Program-made: the position numbers and the translations under genes
Part shown: piece by piece, positions 36,801 through 44,811 of the stretch
Layout of the letters: each line of letters begins with the position of its first letter
Numbering within the stretch: the first letter of the stretch is position 1
Notes under the pieces: model-generated
Database searches by the model: none
Told to the model about the DNA's origin: nothing
The model's input: only the letters and a program-made list of their open reading frames with translations
Assembly: GCA_964428835.1 (NCBI GenBank)
Contig: CAYRZQ010000007.1
Span: forward strand, 38,783-102,782
Reading direction: 5' to 3'
Length of the DNA stretch: 64,000 bases
From: JAIXWP01 sp964428835
Lineage (GTDB): Bacteria > Bacteroidota > Bacteroidia > Flavobacteriales_D > Sanyastnellaceae

Positions 36801-37073
36801 CCCAACAGTTTCACCCCTGATGGAGATGGTGTAAATGATATTTGGCGAATACAAGGAACAGGCTTTGTCAATCAAAATTATGAATTGACCATTTTGAATC
36901 GCTGGGGGCAGCCCGTATTTGAATCAACAGACCCAAATGAACCTTGGTTAGGAGATATGCAATCAAATGGTTATTATTCACAAGACTCTCTGTATTTTTA
37001 CATTCTGAAAATACAGGACATTGAAAACGATGTTAGGTATGAGTACAAGGGTCATATTACCCTACTTCGATAG
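33813..37073 (+). CDS. Giant T9SS type B protein with CUB-like, PKD and P-domain modules
   Basis: 1086 residues. Signal peptide (residues 1-24, ending LLSAQ). First CUB-like domain about 25-160 (CPEVPGLATSLDFLEFSL ... MIVYDGPD), PKD about 170-260 (EYIWNFGEGS), then a proprotein-convertase P-like domain about 300-460 (NCEDIVSIQTALEHSWVNDLSIEITCPNGTTVEML ... GCPLNGIWQITLTDN). A second CUB-like domain (about 550-680; YCPDNPGDGITF ... LTIYDGQNTG), more PKD-like domains, and a CHU_C type B end (IFIPNSFTPDGDGVNDIW ... HITLLR). The next gene has the same domain order, so the two are paralogues. Such mosaics probably bind glycans or other surface proteins. No clear -7 box was found upstream. Confidence 0.9.
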   Translation: MKMNLARIVTLFVLFIQATLLSAQCGSVGSYCQDGASYATCTGVVYDANGVGSYAGGGIITICPEVPGLATSLDFLEFSLAENINQNNSDLMIVYDGPDATQPVLGNFYGNELSGLTIKATANNPSGCLTLVLIDRGLANNAETSPASGFIANISCGTPCSSPTSFIETVDPSVVAQGESITGCVGQPITFTAEGSSAEAGFTVSEYIWNFGEGSTAPVTSPQAQHTFQEPGLYFVTATVVDNNGCPSLNNLPIQVLVSTIPVFTDIAAINPSYCLGTNVVLNAGTVEYPTWSSIPPVVFSETISLPDIENNGPPVPYINELNFTFFDEGSVVENCEDIVSIQTALEHSWVNDLSIEITCPNGTTVEMLPQPNGMGNVYFGEPIFDDVPPQLGIPYDYFWTSNPADPLMVDIATLNASIPAGNYQSEGDLCALVGCPLNGIWQITLTDNIAIDNGWLTTWTINFAPELYPEVTTFTPTYGGGADSSFWSGPNITFLDAGADVIELNLTEPGTYEYTYETSNNFGCSSDTTISITIQEPPTLFAGEDFDYQCQEVDLVATLNGQQQPTCSGASEVVTYCYPNNTTYVETYCPDNPGDGITFMSLTFTQGTIEFFSDDLTIYDGQNTGAAVIWNSNTANQTNLSGLEFTATNPSGCITMQLTSDISISCGDGFETEMIYEVSCPAEIEYIFEWSPSAGLSAAEGSTVTIEQLSTTTTYNLTAYPADFPECAIFDEITVSVANNLEISLDEVAQACLDSALVLEAPEIVIGTAPFTYTWTRPDGTTEESETLLIPSVQDVEEYCVTVSDVCNLSTEACIEVQPYTPIPATFQVEENLGCTPFVATMTSDYTVFQNLQSMTWSSGNGQTQNILGSASFIYPIAGIYRPILEIVDVNGCVYIDTLNNAINVLQAPVADFIMDPEDPYLPQTTIRFRDNSSNAATYLYNFSNLGESDEPNTEFTFPDQRGVYFVELVVQNEIGCPDTIRKELIIREDLNIFIPNSFTPDGDGVNDIWRIQGTGFVNQNYELTILNRWGQPVFESTDPNEPWLGDMQSNGYYSQDSLYFYILKIQDIENDVRYEYKGHITLLR

Positions 37074-37120
37074 TAATGCAACTTAATTGATATTTTGTGA
37101 GTCAAGAGATTAGTAGAAAA

Positions 37121-40100
37121 ATGCACTCAATGAAAAGAAATATACTCGCTATTATTTGTTTCATCTTCATCGGACTGAATGTCAGCGGTCAGGCTGTGGT
37201 AATGAGTAATGGAACTGTAAACGTCTGCGGTGGTAATTTCTTAGATAGCGGAAGTGGCAGCGGATATACTTCCGACGACTTTGTCATGACGTTATGTCCA
37301 GATGTTCCGGGTAATGTGGTTCAGTTAACATTCTCTGCGTTTCAGCTTCAGGTTTCACCGGGGCAGGGACAGAGCGATTCCTTTGCCGTGTTCGATGGTC
37401 CATCCACAAGTTCTCCTTCTCTCGGTTCATACGGCGGCAATGATTTGCAAGGATTTCAAATAACGGGAACAGTAAATAATACCTCTGGCTGTATTACGAT
37501 TGCATTCTCAGATAATGGCCCCCCAAACCCACAGACAGCACCAAATAGCGCTGGTTGGGAAGCCTCCATTGCATGTACCATTCCGTGCGACCCTCCCACA
37601 GGTGCATCTGTTATCACCGCTCCCAATGTTAGCAATGCTGGTTTGAGCGCGAGTGCTTGTGTTGGTCAACCTGTATCTTTTGCAGACGCTGGTTCGTTTG
37701 CAGCTCCCGGTTTTGAAATAGCAAGTTATGTGTGGAATTTTGATGATGGCGTAATTGAGCAAGGCCCAAATATGACCACTGCTACCCACGTGTACACGGA
37801 GCCCGGCGAATATGTAGCATCGCTCACTGTAATTGACGATAATGGTTGTGGTAACCTCAATTTGATACCACTTCAAGTTTTGGTATCAACAATACCTTTA
37901 TTCCCTTCCATGGAAGATGTTACTACATGTTTCGGTAACGAAGTAGAACTAGCAGGAGAAGCAGAAAGTACACTTTGGACAGCACTGCCTCCACAAATCA
38001 CTGCTGGGACAACATACCTTGCCGATGGTGCTGGTTTCTCATACGAATCAACAGTGGAGTTTGATATTTTCCAGCCCGACCAAGTTGTAGAGACATGTGA
38101 TGACTTCTTAGGAATTGTCGTAAACATGGAGCACAGTTTTATGGGAGACCTTGGAATCACGATCACTTGTCCTAACGGTACCACAGTACCACTAGTTACT
38201 TATCCGAGTGGTGGTGGAGGAACATTCTTGGGAGAAGCCATCGATAATGACCCGGCCAATGACCCAGGCATAGGCTATACCTATACTTGGGAGCCAACTG
38301 CAACAAACGGCACTTGGGGTGAGAATGCTCCGGGTAATCCTATTTTGCCTGCTGGAGCATACGAAGCAGTCGGCAACTTATGCGATATGGTAGGATGTCC
38401 ACTTAATGGTACTTGGACCCTTGCCATTACGGATAATCTCGCTGCGGATAACGGACACGTGTTCTGGTGGGGAGTTAATCTGGACCCTTCTTTATTCCCG
38501 GGTGTTACTACTTTCCAGCCAACAATTGGTATTGATGCAGACAGCAGCTACTGGACAGGTCCACATATTATCGATAGCAATTTAGATGCTGACACTATTG
38601 TTGTAAGCCCTCCATTTCCCGGTGCATTTGATTATGTTTATCATGTTGTAAATAGCTTTGGCTGTACTTTCGATACAACCATCACCGTGACCTTTGAAGA
38701 AGTACCTGCAGTGTCGGCTGGTCCCGATCAGATATTCAACTGTAACGAACTTACACTACTTGGAGGCTTTGCTGGTCAAGCTGTAGCTCAGTGTTCTCAA
38801 GATGCTGGTGTCTTCGAATACTGTTATGAGAATGACGAAACCTTCGAATGGGTCTTTTGCCCCGATAATCCAGGTGACGGCACCGTAATGACTCTGACTT
38901 TCTTAGAAGGAACAGTGGAGTCTTTCTTTGACGACCTAACATTCTACGACGGTGCTACTACAGCCGCGCCCGTGATAGAGTTGGTATCAAATGATGACCT
39001 TGTCGGTCAGTCCTGGACCGCAACGAATCCTGGCGGATGCTTGACAGTGACATTTGATGCAGACGGTAGTGTCTCTTGTGGATCGGGTGGGGAAACATCT
39101 TGGGTTTATGAAGTTGGATGTACTACTGGTGGCCCAGACTTCACTTGGTCTTGGACACCAACAGATGATTTGAGCAATCCTAATAGCCCTACACCTACCA
39201 TTGCCGAGCTTACTCAAACCACGACATTTACTCTAACCGGATACCCAGTTGGAAACCCTAATTGCGCTGTAACGGACCAAGTGACTGTCACTTTAGATGA
39301 TGCCATCAACCCAGGTATTGACTCTACATATAACTACTGTATCAACGAGTCCAGTTTTAACCTATTTGGCAAACTCGGAGGCAATCCCAATCCAAGCGGT
39401 GACTGGACTGATCCATCAGGTAACGCTTTTAGCGGTGTCTTCAATCCTTCCACAGGCGTTGCTGGTGAATACACTTACACAGTGACCACCCCTGACTGCC
39501 AGGCAACTGCCATTGTTACACTAGAACAGATTACTCCTATCACATACACTATGGCAGATGATACATTAGTCTGTGCGAATGGAGATTTAAATCTTTATGT
39601 AACCAATGTTGAGGGTGGGCTTCCGCCATACAACTACCGATGGACATACAATGGAGCTTTGGTAAGCCAAGAAGATACGGACGAATACAATCCAACTGTT
39701 TCCGGACCTCTGTGTGTCAACATCACAGATATATGCAACACACCTAGTCTTCAGTGCTTGGATGTGACAGTGGAAACTCCTATTCCTACAAATTTCGAAG
39801 CAGACACCACCATGGCCTGCTTCCCTTATATTTTTGACTTCACAAATCTCATCAACGCTTCGCAGTTTGAATCGATTCGCTGGGAACTTGGCGATGGTCG
39901 TGTAGTAGAAGATCTCTCAGGCTTTAGCCACTCTTATGGTGCGCCTGGAAATTATACCGTTTCACTGTCATTGACATCTGAACTTGGCTGTGTATATACA
40001 GAGACAAAAAACAATTATATCACGGTTCTTACGCCTCCTGTGGCGCAATTCTTCTTTAATCCACAACCCGCGGATATTAGAAATACGGAAATTACTTTCA

Positions 40101-40585
40101 CGGATATCAGTGTTGGACAGATTCAAAGCTATGAATGGCTATTCAATACACCCGATGTATTAGGCGGCAGTCTTGAGCAGAACCCCGTGTTCCAATTCCC
40201 TGCTGATGTTGGTGGCGAGTATCCTGTGAGACTTACTGTTGTTGATGGAACAAACTGTGAAGACTCCTACGAAGCGACGGTTGTGATTAGTGACATTTTC
40301 CAGTATTACTTGCCTACCGCGTTCACTCCGAATGGTGATGGAATAAACGATATTTGGAGATTTGAAGGTGCAGATATTGATGAAAAATCCTTCGAATTGA
40401 TTGTATTCGATCGTTGGGGAAATAAAGTATTTGCTACCACTGATCCAAAACAAGTTTGGGACGGAGGAGTGAATGGAGGCGATTATTTTGCAACCAATGG
40501 AATCTATAACTGGATTGCAACAATTCGCTCAATAGCAACAGGCGAAAGAAAAGAAATTCAAGGAACAGTATTATTGATGCGATAA
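37121..40585 (+). CDS. Tandem paralogue: CUB-like, PKD, P-domain and T9SS type B protein
   Basis: About 1154 residues; ATG codons at 37121 and 37130 are both possible (signal peptide KRNILAIICFIFIGLNVSGQ). The order matches the 33813 protein: CUB-like (VMTLCPDVPGNVVQLTF ... FAVFDGPS), PKD (SYVWNFDDG), P-like domain (CDDFLGIVVNMEHSFMGDLGITITCPNGTTV ... GCPLNGTWTLAITDN), second CUB-like (CPDNPGDGTVM ... LTFYDGATT) and CHU_C (YLPTAFTPNGDGINDIW ... FDRWGNKVFAT). Near residues 740-800 it contains a FNLFGKLGGNPNPSGDW repeat of the kind found in the 30239 protein but not in its closer paralogue. Its last codons lie in a palindrome shared with the convergent aminopeptidase. Confidence 0.9.
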   Translation: MHSMKRNILAIICFIFIGLNVSGQAVVMSNGTVNVCGGNFLDSGSGSGYTSDDFVMTLCPDVPGNVVQLTFSAFQLQVSPGQGQSDSFAVFDGPSTSSPSLGSYGGNDLQGFQITGTVNNTSGCITIAFSDNGPPNPQTAPNSAGWEASIACTIPCDPPTGASVITAPNVSNAGLSASACVGQPVSFADAGSFAAPGFEIASYVWNFDDGVIEQGPNMTTATHVYTEPGEYVASLTVIDDNGCGNLNLIPLQVLVSTIPLFPSMEDVTTCFGNEVELAGEAESTLWTALPPQITAGTTYLADGAGFSYESTVEFDIFQPDQVVETCDDFLGIVVNMEHSFMGDLGITITCPNGTTVPLVTYPSGGGGTFLGEAIDNDPANDPGIGYTYTWEPTATNGTWGENAPGNPILPAGAYEAVGNLCDMVGCPLNGTWTLAITDNLAADNGHVFWWGVNLDPSLFPGVTTFQPTIGIDADSSYWTGPHIIDSNLDADTIVVSPPFPGAFDYVYHVVNSFGCTFDTTITVTFEEVPAVSAGPDQIFNCNELTLLGGFAGQAVAQCSQDAGVFEYCYENDETFEWVFCPDNPGDGTVMTLTFLEGTVESFFDDLTFYDGATTAAPVIELVSNDDLVGQSWTATNPGGCLTVTFDADGSVSCGSGGETSWVYEVGCTTGGPDFTWSWTPTDDLSNPNSPTPTIAELTQTTTFTLTGYPVGNPNCAVTDQVTVTLDDAINPGIDSTYNYCINESSFNLFGKLGGNPNPSGDWTDPSGNAFSGVFNPSTGVAGEYTYTVTTPDCQATAIVTLEQITPITYTMADDTLVCANGDLNLYVTNVEGGLPPYNYRWTYNGALVSQEDTDEYNPTVSGPLCVNITDICNTPSLQCLDVTVETPIPTNFEADTTMACFPYIFDFTNLINASQFESIRWELGDGRVVEDLSGFSHSYGAPGNYTVSLSLTSELGCVYTETKNNYITVLTPPVAQFFFNPQPADIRNTEITFTDISVGQIQSYEWLFNTPDVLGGSLEQNPVFQFPADVGGEYPVRLTVVDGTNCEDSYEATVVISDIFQYYLPTAFTPNGDGINDIWRFEGADIDEKSFELIVFDRWGNKVFATTDPKQVWDGGVNGGDYFATNGIYNWIATIRSIATGERKEIQGTVLLMR

Positions 40586-40605
40586 GGGGTCACCCTATCG
40601 CATCA
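40575..40605. terminator. Coding palindrome shared by two convergent gene ends
   Basis: The arms TGATGCGATA+GGG and CCC+TATCGCATCA pair over 13 bp with one bulged A and a GTCA loop. The plus arm encodes the final Met-Arg-stop of the adhesin gene and the minus arm the final Met-Arg-stop of the aminopeptidase gene. A TTTT run follows on the plus strand. It probably serves as a terminator for at least the plus-strand gene. Confidence 0.6.
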
Positions 40606-42461
40606 TTTTATCTACCGTTTCAATCGTTACAGCGTGGTATCCAGGCCTAGCTTTTTGATAAATTTTTTCGGCCAATTCTTTTTGATCATTTTGAATCAAA
40701 GCCTCATATAACGGAGCGACAAATTTTCGTCTTCCTACTGTTATCAAGAAGTTTTCCATTTGGCCATAGGCATCATCGTAGCGCGTTGGAATGGCAAGCA
40801 TGAGCCAAGCGAAAAGTACCTCATTGTTTCCTGTTGCGGATATGTTGAAGGCCTTGTCCAAAGAGGTCATCTGACGTGCATCGGAAACTTTGATGTTCGT
40901 TAAAAAGAAAACTTTTTCCTGATACGACCAATCATTCCAACGTACATTTTTTAATGACTGTGTTTTTGTCCACTCCTCTGCGATTAATGCCACACGATCC
41001 ATGCGTTCACTTTTCACAACTGGAATGTTTTGCGGAAGACCGGGACCATATACCCATGCGTCGATGTTTATCTTTTCATCTAAACGCTCTGCTTTAAAAC
41101 TAACTTTTAGGTATTCCAGAAAACGTTCTGTATCCATTACTTGAAAAGCATTTTCTTGAAAATATTTTTTCAAAAAAATATCCCACTTCTCTCGTCCAAC
41201 CGTTTCTTCAATCAAGCGCAAGAAGAAATAGCCTTTGTTATAAGCTATATCTGTCATACCATCATCGGGATTGCGGCCATCTAATGACAATTTCAACCAC
41301 GTATCCTGTTCGTTACTACTCATGAATTCAGCTACGGTTGCGTCAAGCTCTTGGCGGCTCAATTGGGCCAGCATTTCAGAATAATCCCGACCATAAACAC
41401 TTTCCATTATACGCTCTTCAAAATAAACCGTGAAGCCTTCATTCAACCAGAAGTCATTCCATGTAGCGTTGGTGACCAGATTACCACTCCAACTGTGCGC
41501 CAACTCATGAGCAATTAATGACACCAGGGATTTATCGCCTGCAATAATTGTCGGTGTTGCAAAGGTCAATTTAGGATTTTCCATACCTCCAAAAGGAAAA
41601 GCAGGAGGCAAAACCAAGACGTCGTAACGCCCCCAGGCATACTCACCATATAATTTTTCTGCAGCCTCCAACATTTTTTGCATATCCTCAAACTCATAAG
41701 CCGCAGCATCGATTAAAGAAGGAATAGCATAGACACCTGTTCTGTCTCCAATGCTTCTAAACTCTACATCTCCAACCGCAAGCGCAATTAAATAAGACGG
41801 AATCTTTTTATCCATTTTGAATGAATAAACACCCGTTTCATTCTTGTGAGTTGGATTATCCGCAGACATTAGTGCCAATAAATCCTTTCTCACTTTCACT
41901 TGCGCATNNNNNNNNNNTTCTCAAACCAGGACTATCCTGACAAGGAATCCAAGTGCGTGCTAAAATTGCCTGCGATTGCGTGAATAAGAATGGTTTTTCA
42001 CCATCCACCCATAGCAAAGCCTCAGCCCCTGGACTCGTTGTGTAGTGAATCGCTACGGATTTGCTATCTGGCTTAACATCTATTTTCAAAGGAGCTCCGA
42101 GAAACTCACGCTCCTCCCCTATCTCAAAATTGACCGGCTGTCCGTCAACCAACACCTTTTCAATATTCAGCTTCTTAACATCGAAAATAATTTGGTTCGC
42201 AGGCGCTATATGCTGAATATCATATGTGGCAACCGCACGTATCGTTTTCGTCTCGAAGTCCACTTCTGCGTTCCAGTTCAAATGAGTAACGCGAATTTCA
42301 TTGGGCTTACTAAAACTATGATTGTCTTGTACCAATTTACTTTGTGCTATCAACATCTTTGATCTACTATTATGTTCAGATGATGTACTTTCTCCGCAGC
42401 CCGCCAGCAGCAAGCTTCCTGCTACCATGGCTACTGCAATATTCCTTTTAATGATTACCAT
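40595..42461 (-). CDS. M1 family (LTA4H-type) aminopeptidase lipoprotein, interrupted by an assembly gap
   Basis: Read through the ten-N gap, this is one ~621-residue protein. The N-terminal part (41918-42461) has a lipoprotein signal (AVAMVAGSLLLAGC, Cys about 22) and the first M1 domain ending IPCQDSPGLR. The part after the gap continues AQVKVRKDLLALMSAD, has FGGMENPKLTF, and the zinc motif HELAHSWSGNLVTNATWNDFWLNEGF (HExxH plus Glu), then a helical end. This order is that of leukotriene-A4 hydrolase-type aminopeptidases. Only a 9-base gap keeps the frame: 1866 coding bases divide by 3. The apparent frameshift is therefore from the placeholder Ns. It is the last gene of a coupled minus-strand string, 4 bases after the HepT-like gene. 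Confidence 0.9.
41908..41917. other. Ten-N scaffold gap inside the aminopeptidase gene
   Basis: A run of exactly ten N bases. With ten bases the gene frame is broken; with nine it is open, and conserved relatives have four residues (about xTYN) at this place. So the real missing length is probably 9 bases. Confidence 0.9.
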
Positions 42462-42465
42462 ATTC

Positions 42466-42810
42466 TTACTTGAACGAAAGTGTTTTTAAATCCCTATAAT
42501 TTTTCTCCAAATCATTTTGGATAATCTCCCAGATGATTTCTTCATCGAGATCAAAATACTCGTGCACTATAAAGTTGCGCAAAGCATACATATGTTGCCA
42601 AGGTATATGTTTGTATTGCCTTTGAAATTTGAAAGGAATTCGCTTCACGCCCTCTCCCAGGATTTCAAAGTTTCTAATAATCGCATCATGTGCCATTCTA
42701 TTAGAAATAAATTCTTCATAGGTCAGTCCCTTAGAAAACGAAAGTATCTTTTCTATTGCCCCAATCATATCGTCAATATAAGCCTTATTTGTTCGGCGCT
42801 GGCGAATCAT
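42466..42810 (-). CDS. HepT-like RNase toxin (DUF86)
   Basis: 114 residues. It has the HEPN-nuclease motif R-x4-H-x-Y as RNFIVHEY (Arg78, His83, Tyr85), preceded by typical HepT features NFEILGEGVKRIP and IPWQHMYALR. Proteins of the HepT family are RNases that form dimers and are controlled by the adjacent MntA-like nucleotidyltransferase, which adds AMP groups to a tyrosine in this motif. The key residues are intact here. Its start overlaps the MntA-like gene by 4 bases, so it is translationally coupled. It is followed 4 bases later by the aminopeptidase start. It could be an active toxin; the partner's decay makes its control unclear. Confidence 0.85.
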   Translation of the reverse strand: MIRQRRTNKAYIDDMIGAIEKILSFSKGLTYEEFISNRMAHDAIIRNFEILGEGVKRIPFKFQRQYKHIPWQHMYALRNFIVHEYFDLDEEIIWEIIQNDLEKNYRDLKTLSFK

Positions 42811-43094
42811 ACATACTGGATATTTCGAAATACTTTTTCTCTAAGGTCAGCTTTAATTGATCTCTCAGTGCAGATATCAATTGGCATTCTCAGTTTTTTC
42901 TGAATCCATTCTTTCATGGCGAAAAACTCCCAGCCCAGCGGGCGTTCCAGCTCTACTAAGATATTTAATTCGCAATCGAAAGTTCTATGTTTATCTAAGT
43001 AAATATCAAAACATCCGATTTTTTTCACACCCCAACGACTGCGTAATTCAGACTTCAAGCGTGAGACTTGATTTATTACTCTTGGATCAATCAT
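42807..43094 (-). CDS. Degenerate MntA-like nucleotidyltransferase (HepT partner)
   Basis: 95 residues, the minimal size. The fold is recognisable: the segment from GVKKIGCF to LVELERPLGWEFF follows the pattern 'GVKRIGLFGSYARG...SDIDILVEFERPIGWEFF' of MntA antitoxins, and the C-terminal PIDICTERSIKADLREKVFRNIQYV matches the family's end. But the two defining motifs are lost: GS is replaced by DI (residues 30-31) and DxD is ELN (42-44). Only the third acidic residue (Asp73) remains. It should not be able to AMPylate its partner. It overlaps the methyltransferase and HepT-like genes by 4 bases on each side. Confidence 0.82.
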   Translation of the reverse strand: MIDPRVINQVSRLKSELRSRWGVKKIGCFDIYLDKHRTFDCELNILVELERPLGWEFFAMKEWIQKKLRMPIDICTERSIKADLREKVFRNIQYV

Positions 43095-43963
43095 GCTTTT
43101 AGGAATCTTCCGAAAACACCCAATGGCAATTTGACGCCGCTTTTTGCTTGCAAATAGAGTTCACCAATCTTAAGCCGATCGCCTGCAGTTTCTTTCAGCA
43201 AATTTTCTATTACAAGAGCCGATAAGCCCAAGCTGTAGGCGTTAAGAATGAGGAAGTGTTCTTTGTCGTCTAGAATTCTCAAGACATTTTTCATCATCTC
43301 GGCGAGATTATCTTCTAGTTTCCACTTTTCGCCTTTTGGCCCGTGGCCAAATGCTGGTGGATCGAGAATGATACCATTATATTTATTTCCTCTTCTTTCT
43401 TCGCGTTGTGCAAACTTGAGAGCATCTTCTACCATCCAACGGATGTTGGTGAGATCGCTAAGTTGCATGTTTTCGTTGGCCCACGTCACTACTTGCTTAA
43501 TGCTATCCACGTGAGTAACCTCTGCTCCCGCGGCAGCGGCGGCTAGCGAAGCGCCGCCAGTGTAGGCAAACAAATTCAAAACTTTAGGCTTCGACTGTTT
43601 CATGGCCTCTATACTCTTCACAATATAATCCCAATTCGCAGCTTGTTCTGGAAACACGCCAACGTGCTTGAACGAGGTCAAACCCAAGCGAAAAACAATT
43701 TCATTATGATTGGGTAATTCATACCGTATCTGCCACTGGTCTGGCATTGCCTTCAATTTTACCCAATCACCGCTATTACTATTTTTAGGAACAAAACGAA
43801 TATGCGCTTGTTTTTTCCATTCGCTCTCTGGCCAAACACGCGGCCAAACAGCCTGAGGTTCTGGCCTAATGGTGATATACTTGCCAAAACGCTCCAACTT
43901 CTCAAAATCTCCACAATCCAGCAACTCGTAATCCTTCCAATGAAGGGGGGTTAATAATTCCAT
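43091..43963 (-). CDS. Class I SAM-dependent methyltransferase, RlmI/RlmK-like
   Basis: 290 residues. SAM-binding motif VLNLFAYTGGASLAAAAAGAEVTHVDS (about residues 124-150) and catalytic motif NGIILDPPAFGHGPKGEKW (about 200-220), typical of 23S rRNA m5C methyltransferases such as RlmI. The N-terminal PUA domain found in E. coli RlmI is missing. The role may be rRNA or other RNA methylation. It is first in a string of four genes with overlapping starts and stops. A perfect TAGGTTTG box at 43981-43988 lies 17 bases upstream. Confidence 0.85.
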   Translation of the reverse strand: MELLTPLHWKDYELLDCGDFEKLERFGKYITIRPEPQAVWPRVWPESEWKKQAHIRFVPKNSNSGDWVKLKAMPDQWQIRYELPNHNEIVFRLGLTSFKHVGVFPEQAANWDYIVKSIEAMKQSKPKVLNLFAYTGGASLAAAAAGAEVTHVDSIKQVVTWANENMQLSDLTNIRWMVEDALKFAQREERRGNKYNGIILDPPAFGHGPKGEKWKLEDNLAEMMKNVLRILDDKEHFLILNAYSLGLSALVIENLLKETAGDRLKIGELYLQAKSGVKLPLGVFGRFLKA

Positions 43964-43980
43964 AATCTTCTATTGTGTTA

Positions 43981-43988
43981 CAAACCTA
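43981..43988 (-). promoter_or_regulatory. -7 box for the methyltransferase-MntA-HepT-aminopeptidase string
   Basis: Minus-strand TAGGTTTG fits TAnnTTTG and ends 17 bases before the ATG at 43963. No internal promoter was found in the string, so all four genes probably share this promoter. Confidence 0.55.
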
Positions 43989-44028
43989 TGATGAATATTC
44001 AAATTATGCATTATTCCAATGACTTTTC

Positions 44029-44036
44029 TACCTTCG
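44029..44036 (+). promoter_or_regulatory. Near-consensus -7 box with 4-nt spacing to ATG
   Basis: TACCTTCG is followed by TAAC and the ATG at 44041. Confidence 0.5.
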
Positions 44037-44040
44037 TAAC

Positions 44041-44811
44041 ATGTCAAAACTACGTGTAGCCATTATTGGGACGGGAAATGTCGCTTGGCATTTTTGTCGA
44101 ATCTTTCAAATGGAAGGTCATACCATCGCAGGTGTTTTTTCCAGAAATGCGGAAAATGCGCGCCATTTTGCTATTGAAAACAACACAGCAACCATCGATG
44201 AACTCGAAAATATTCCATCAGACGTACAGCTTGTTGTGCTTGCTGTGAGCGATGAAGCCATCAGCGAAGTGAGTGCTAAAATTAAAACTGAGGCTTTAGT
44301 AATCCACACCAGTGGCACTACTCCTTTGAGCGCGCTTTCCAATACTCGCACAGGTGTGGTATGGGCAATACATAGCATGAGAAAGGGTATTCCCTCTAGC
44401 TATAAACAAACACCATTCATAATCGAAACGAAAAATGAAAGCGACAAATCCATCATCTACCAAGCGTTTCACTCTTTTGAAAAAAATATATACTACGCAA
44501 ACAGCGAACAGCGACTAAGAATTCACCTCGCGGCAGTTGTAGCCAACAATTTCGTCAATCACCTCTTTACAATCTCTGAGAAATTGGTAAATGATAGCGG
44601 TATCACTTTCGATATTATAAAACCTATGATTGACGCTCATGTTGAAGGCATTCACAACACATCTCCACTTCACCTACAAACAGGCCCAGCTATCCGCAAT
44701 GACAAAACCACGATCAACCAACATCTGGAGTTGTTACATTCGCAGCCGGAACTCATGAATTTGTATCAAATGCTCACAGATAGCATTCAAAAATTGCATC
44801 ATAAAAAATGA
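44041..44811 (+). CDS. Rossmann-like and DUF2520 domain protein
   Basis: 256 residues. An N-terminal NAD(P)-binding motif (VAIIGTGNVAWHFC) opens a Rossmann-like domain, and a HTSGTTPLSAL segment and a C-terminal all-helical DUF2520 domain (RIHLAAVVANNFVNHLFTIS, about residues 160-250) follow. This architecture resembles 6-phosphogluconate dehydrogenase/ketopantoate reductase-like proteins, but the substrate is unknown. Its end overlaps the KdsC-like gene by 4 bases (ATGA), so the two are translationally coupled. A near-consensus promoter box lies 4 bases before the start. Confidence 0.88.
   Translation: MSKLRVAIIGTGNVAWHFCRIFQMEGHTIAGVFSRNAENARHFAIENNTATIDELENIPSDVQLVVLAVSDEAISEVSAKIKTEALVIHTSGTTPLSALSNTRTGVVWAIHSMRKGIPSSYKQTPFIIETKNESDKSIIYQAFHSFEKNIYYANSEQRLRIHLAAVVANNFVNHLFTISEKLVNDSGITFDIIKPMIDAHVEGIHNTSPLHLQTGPAIRNDKTTINQHLELLHSQPELMNLYQMLTDSIQKLHHKK

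Noticed and set aside
40595..42461. Aminopeptidase as a true frameshifted pseudogene
   Set aside because: The break coincides with the ten-N gap and disappears if nine bases are missing; both parts have intact family motifs.
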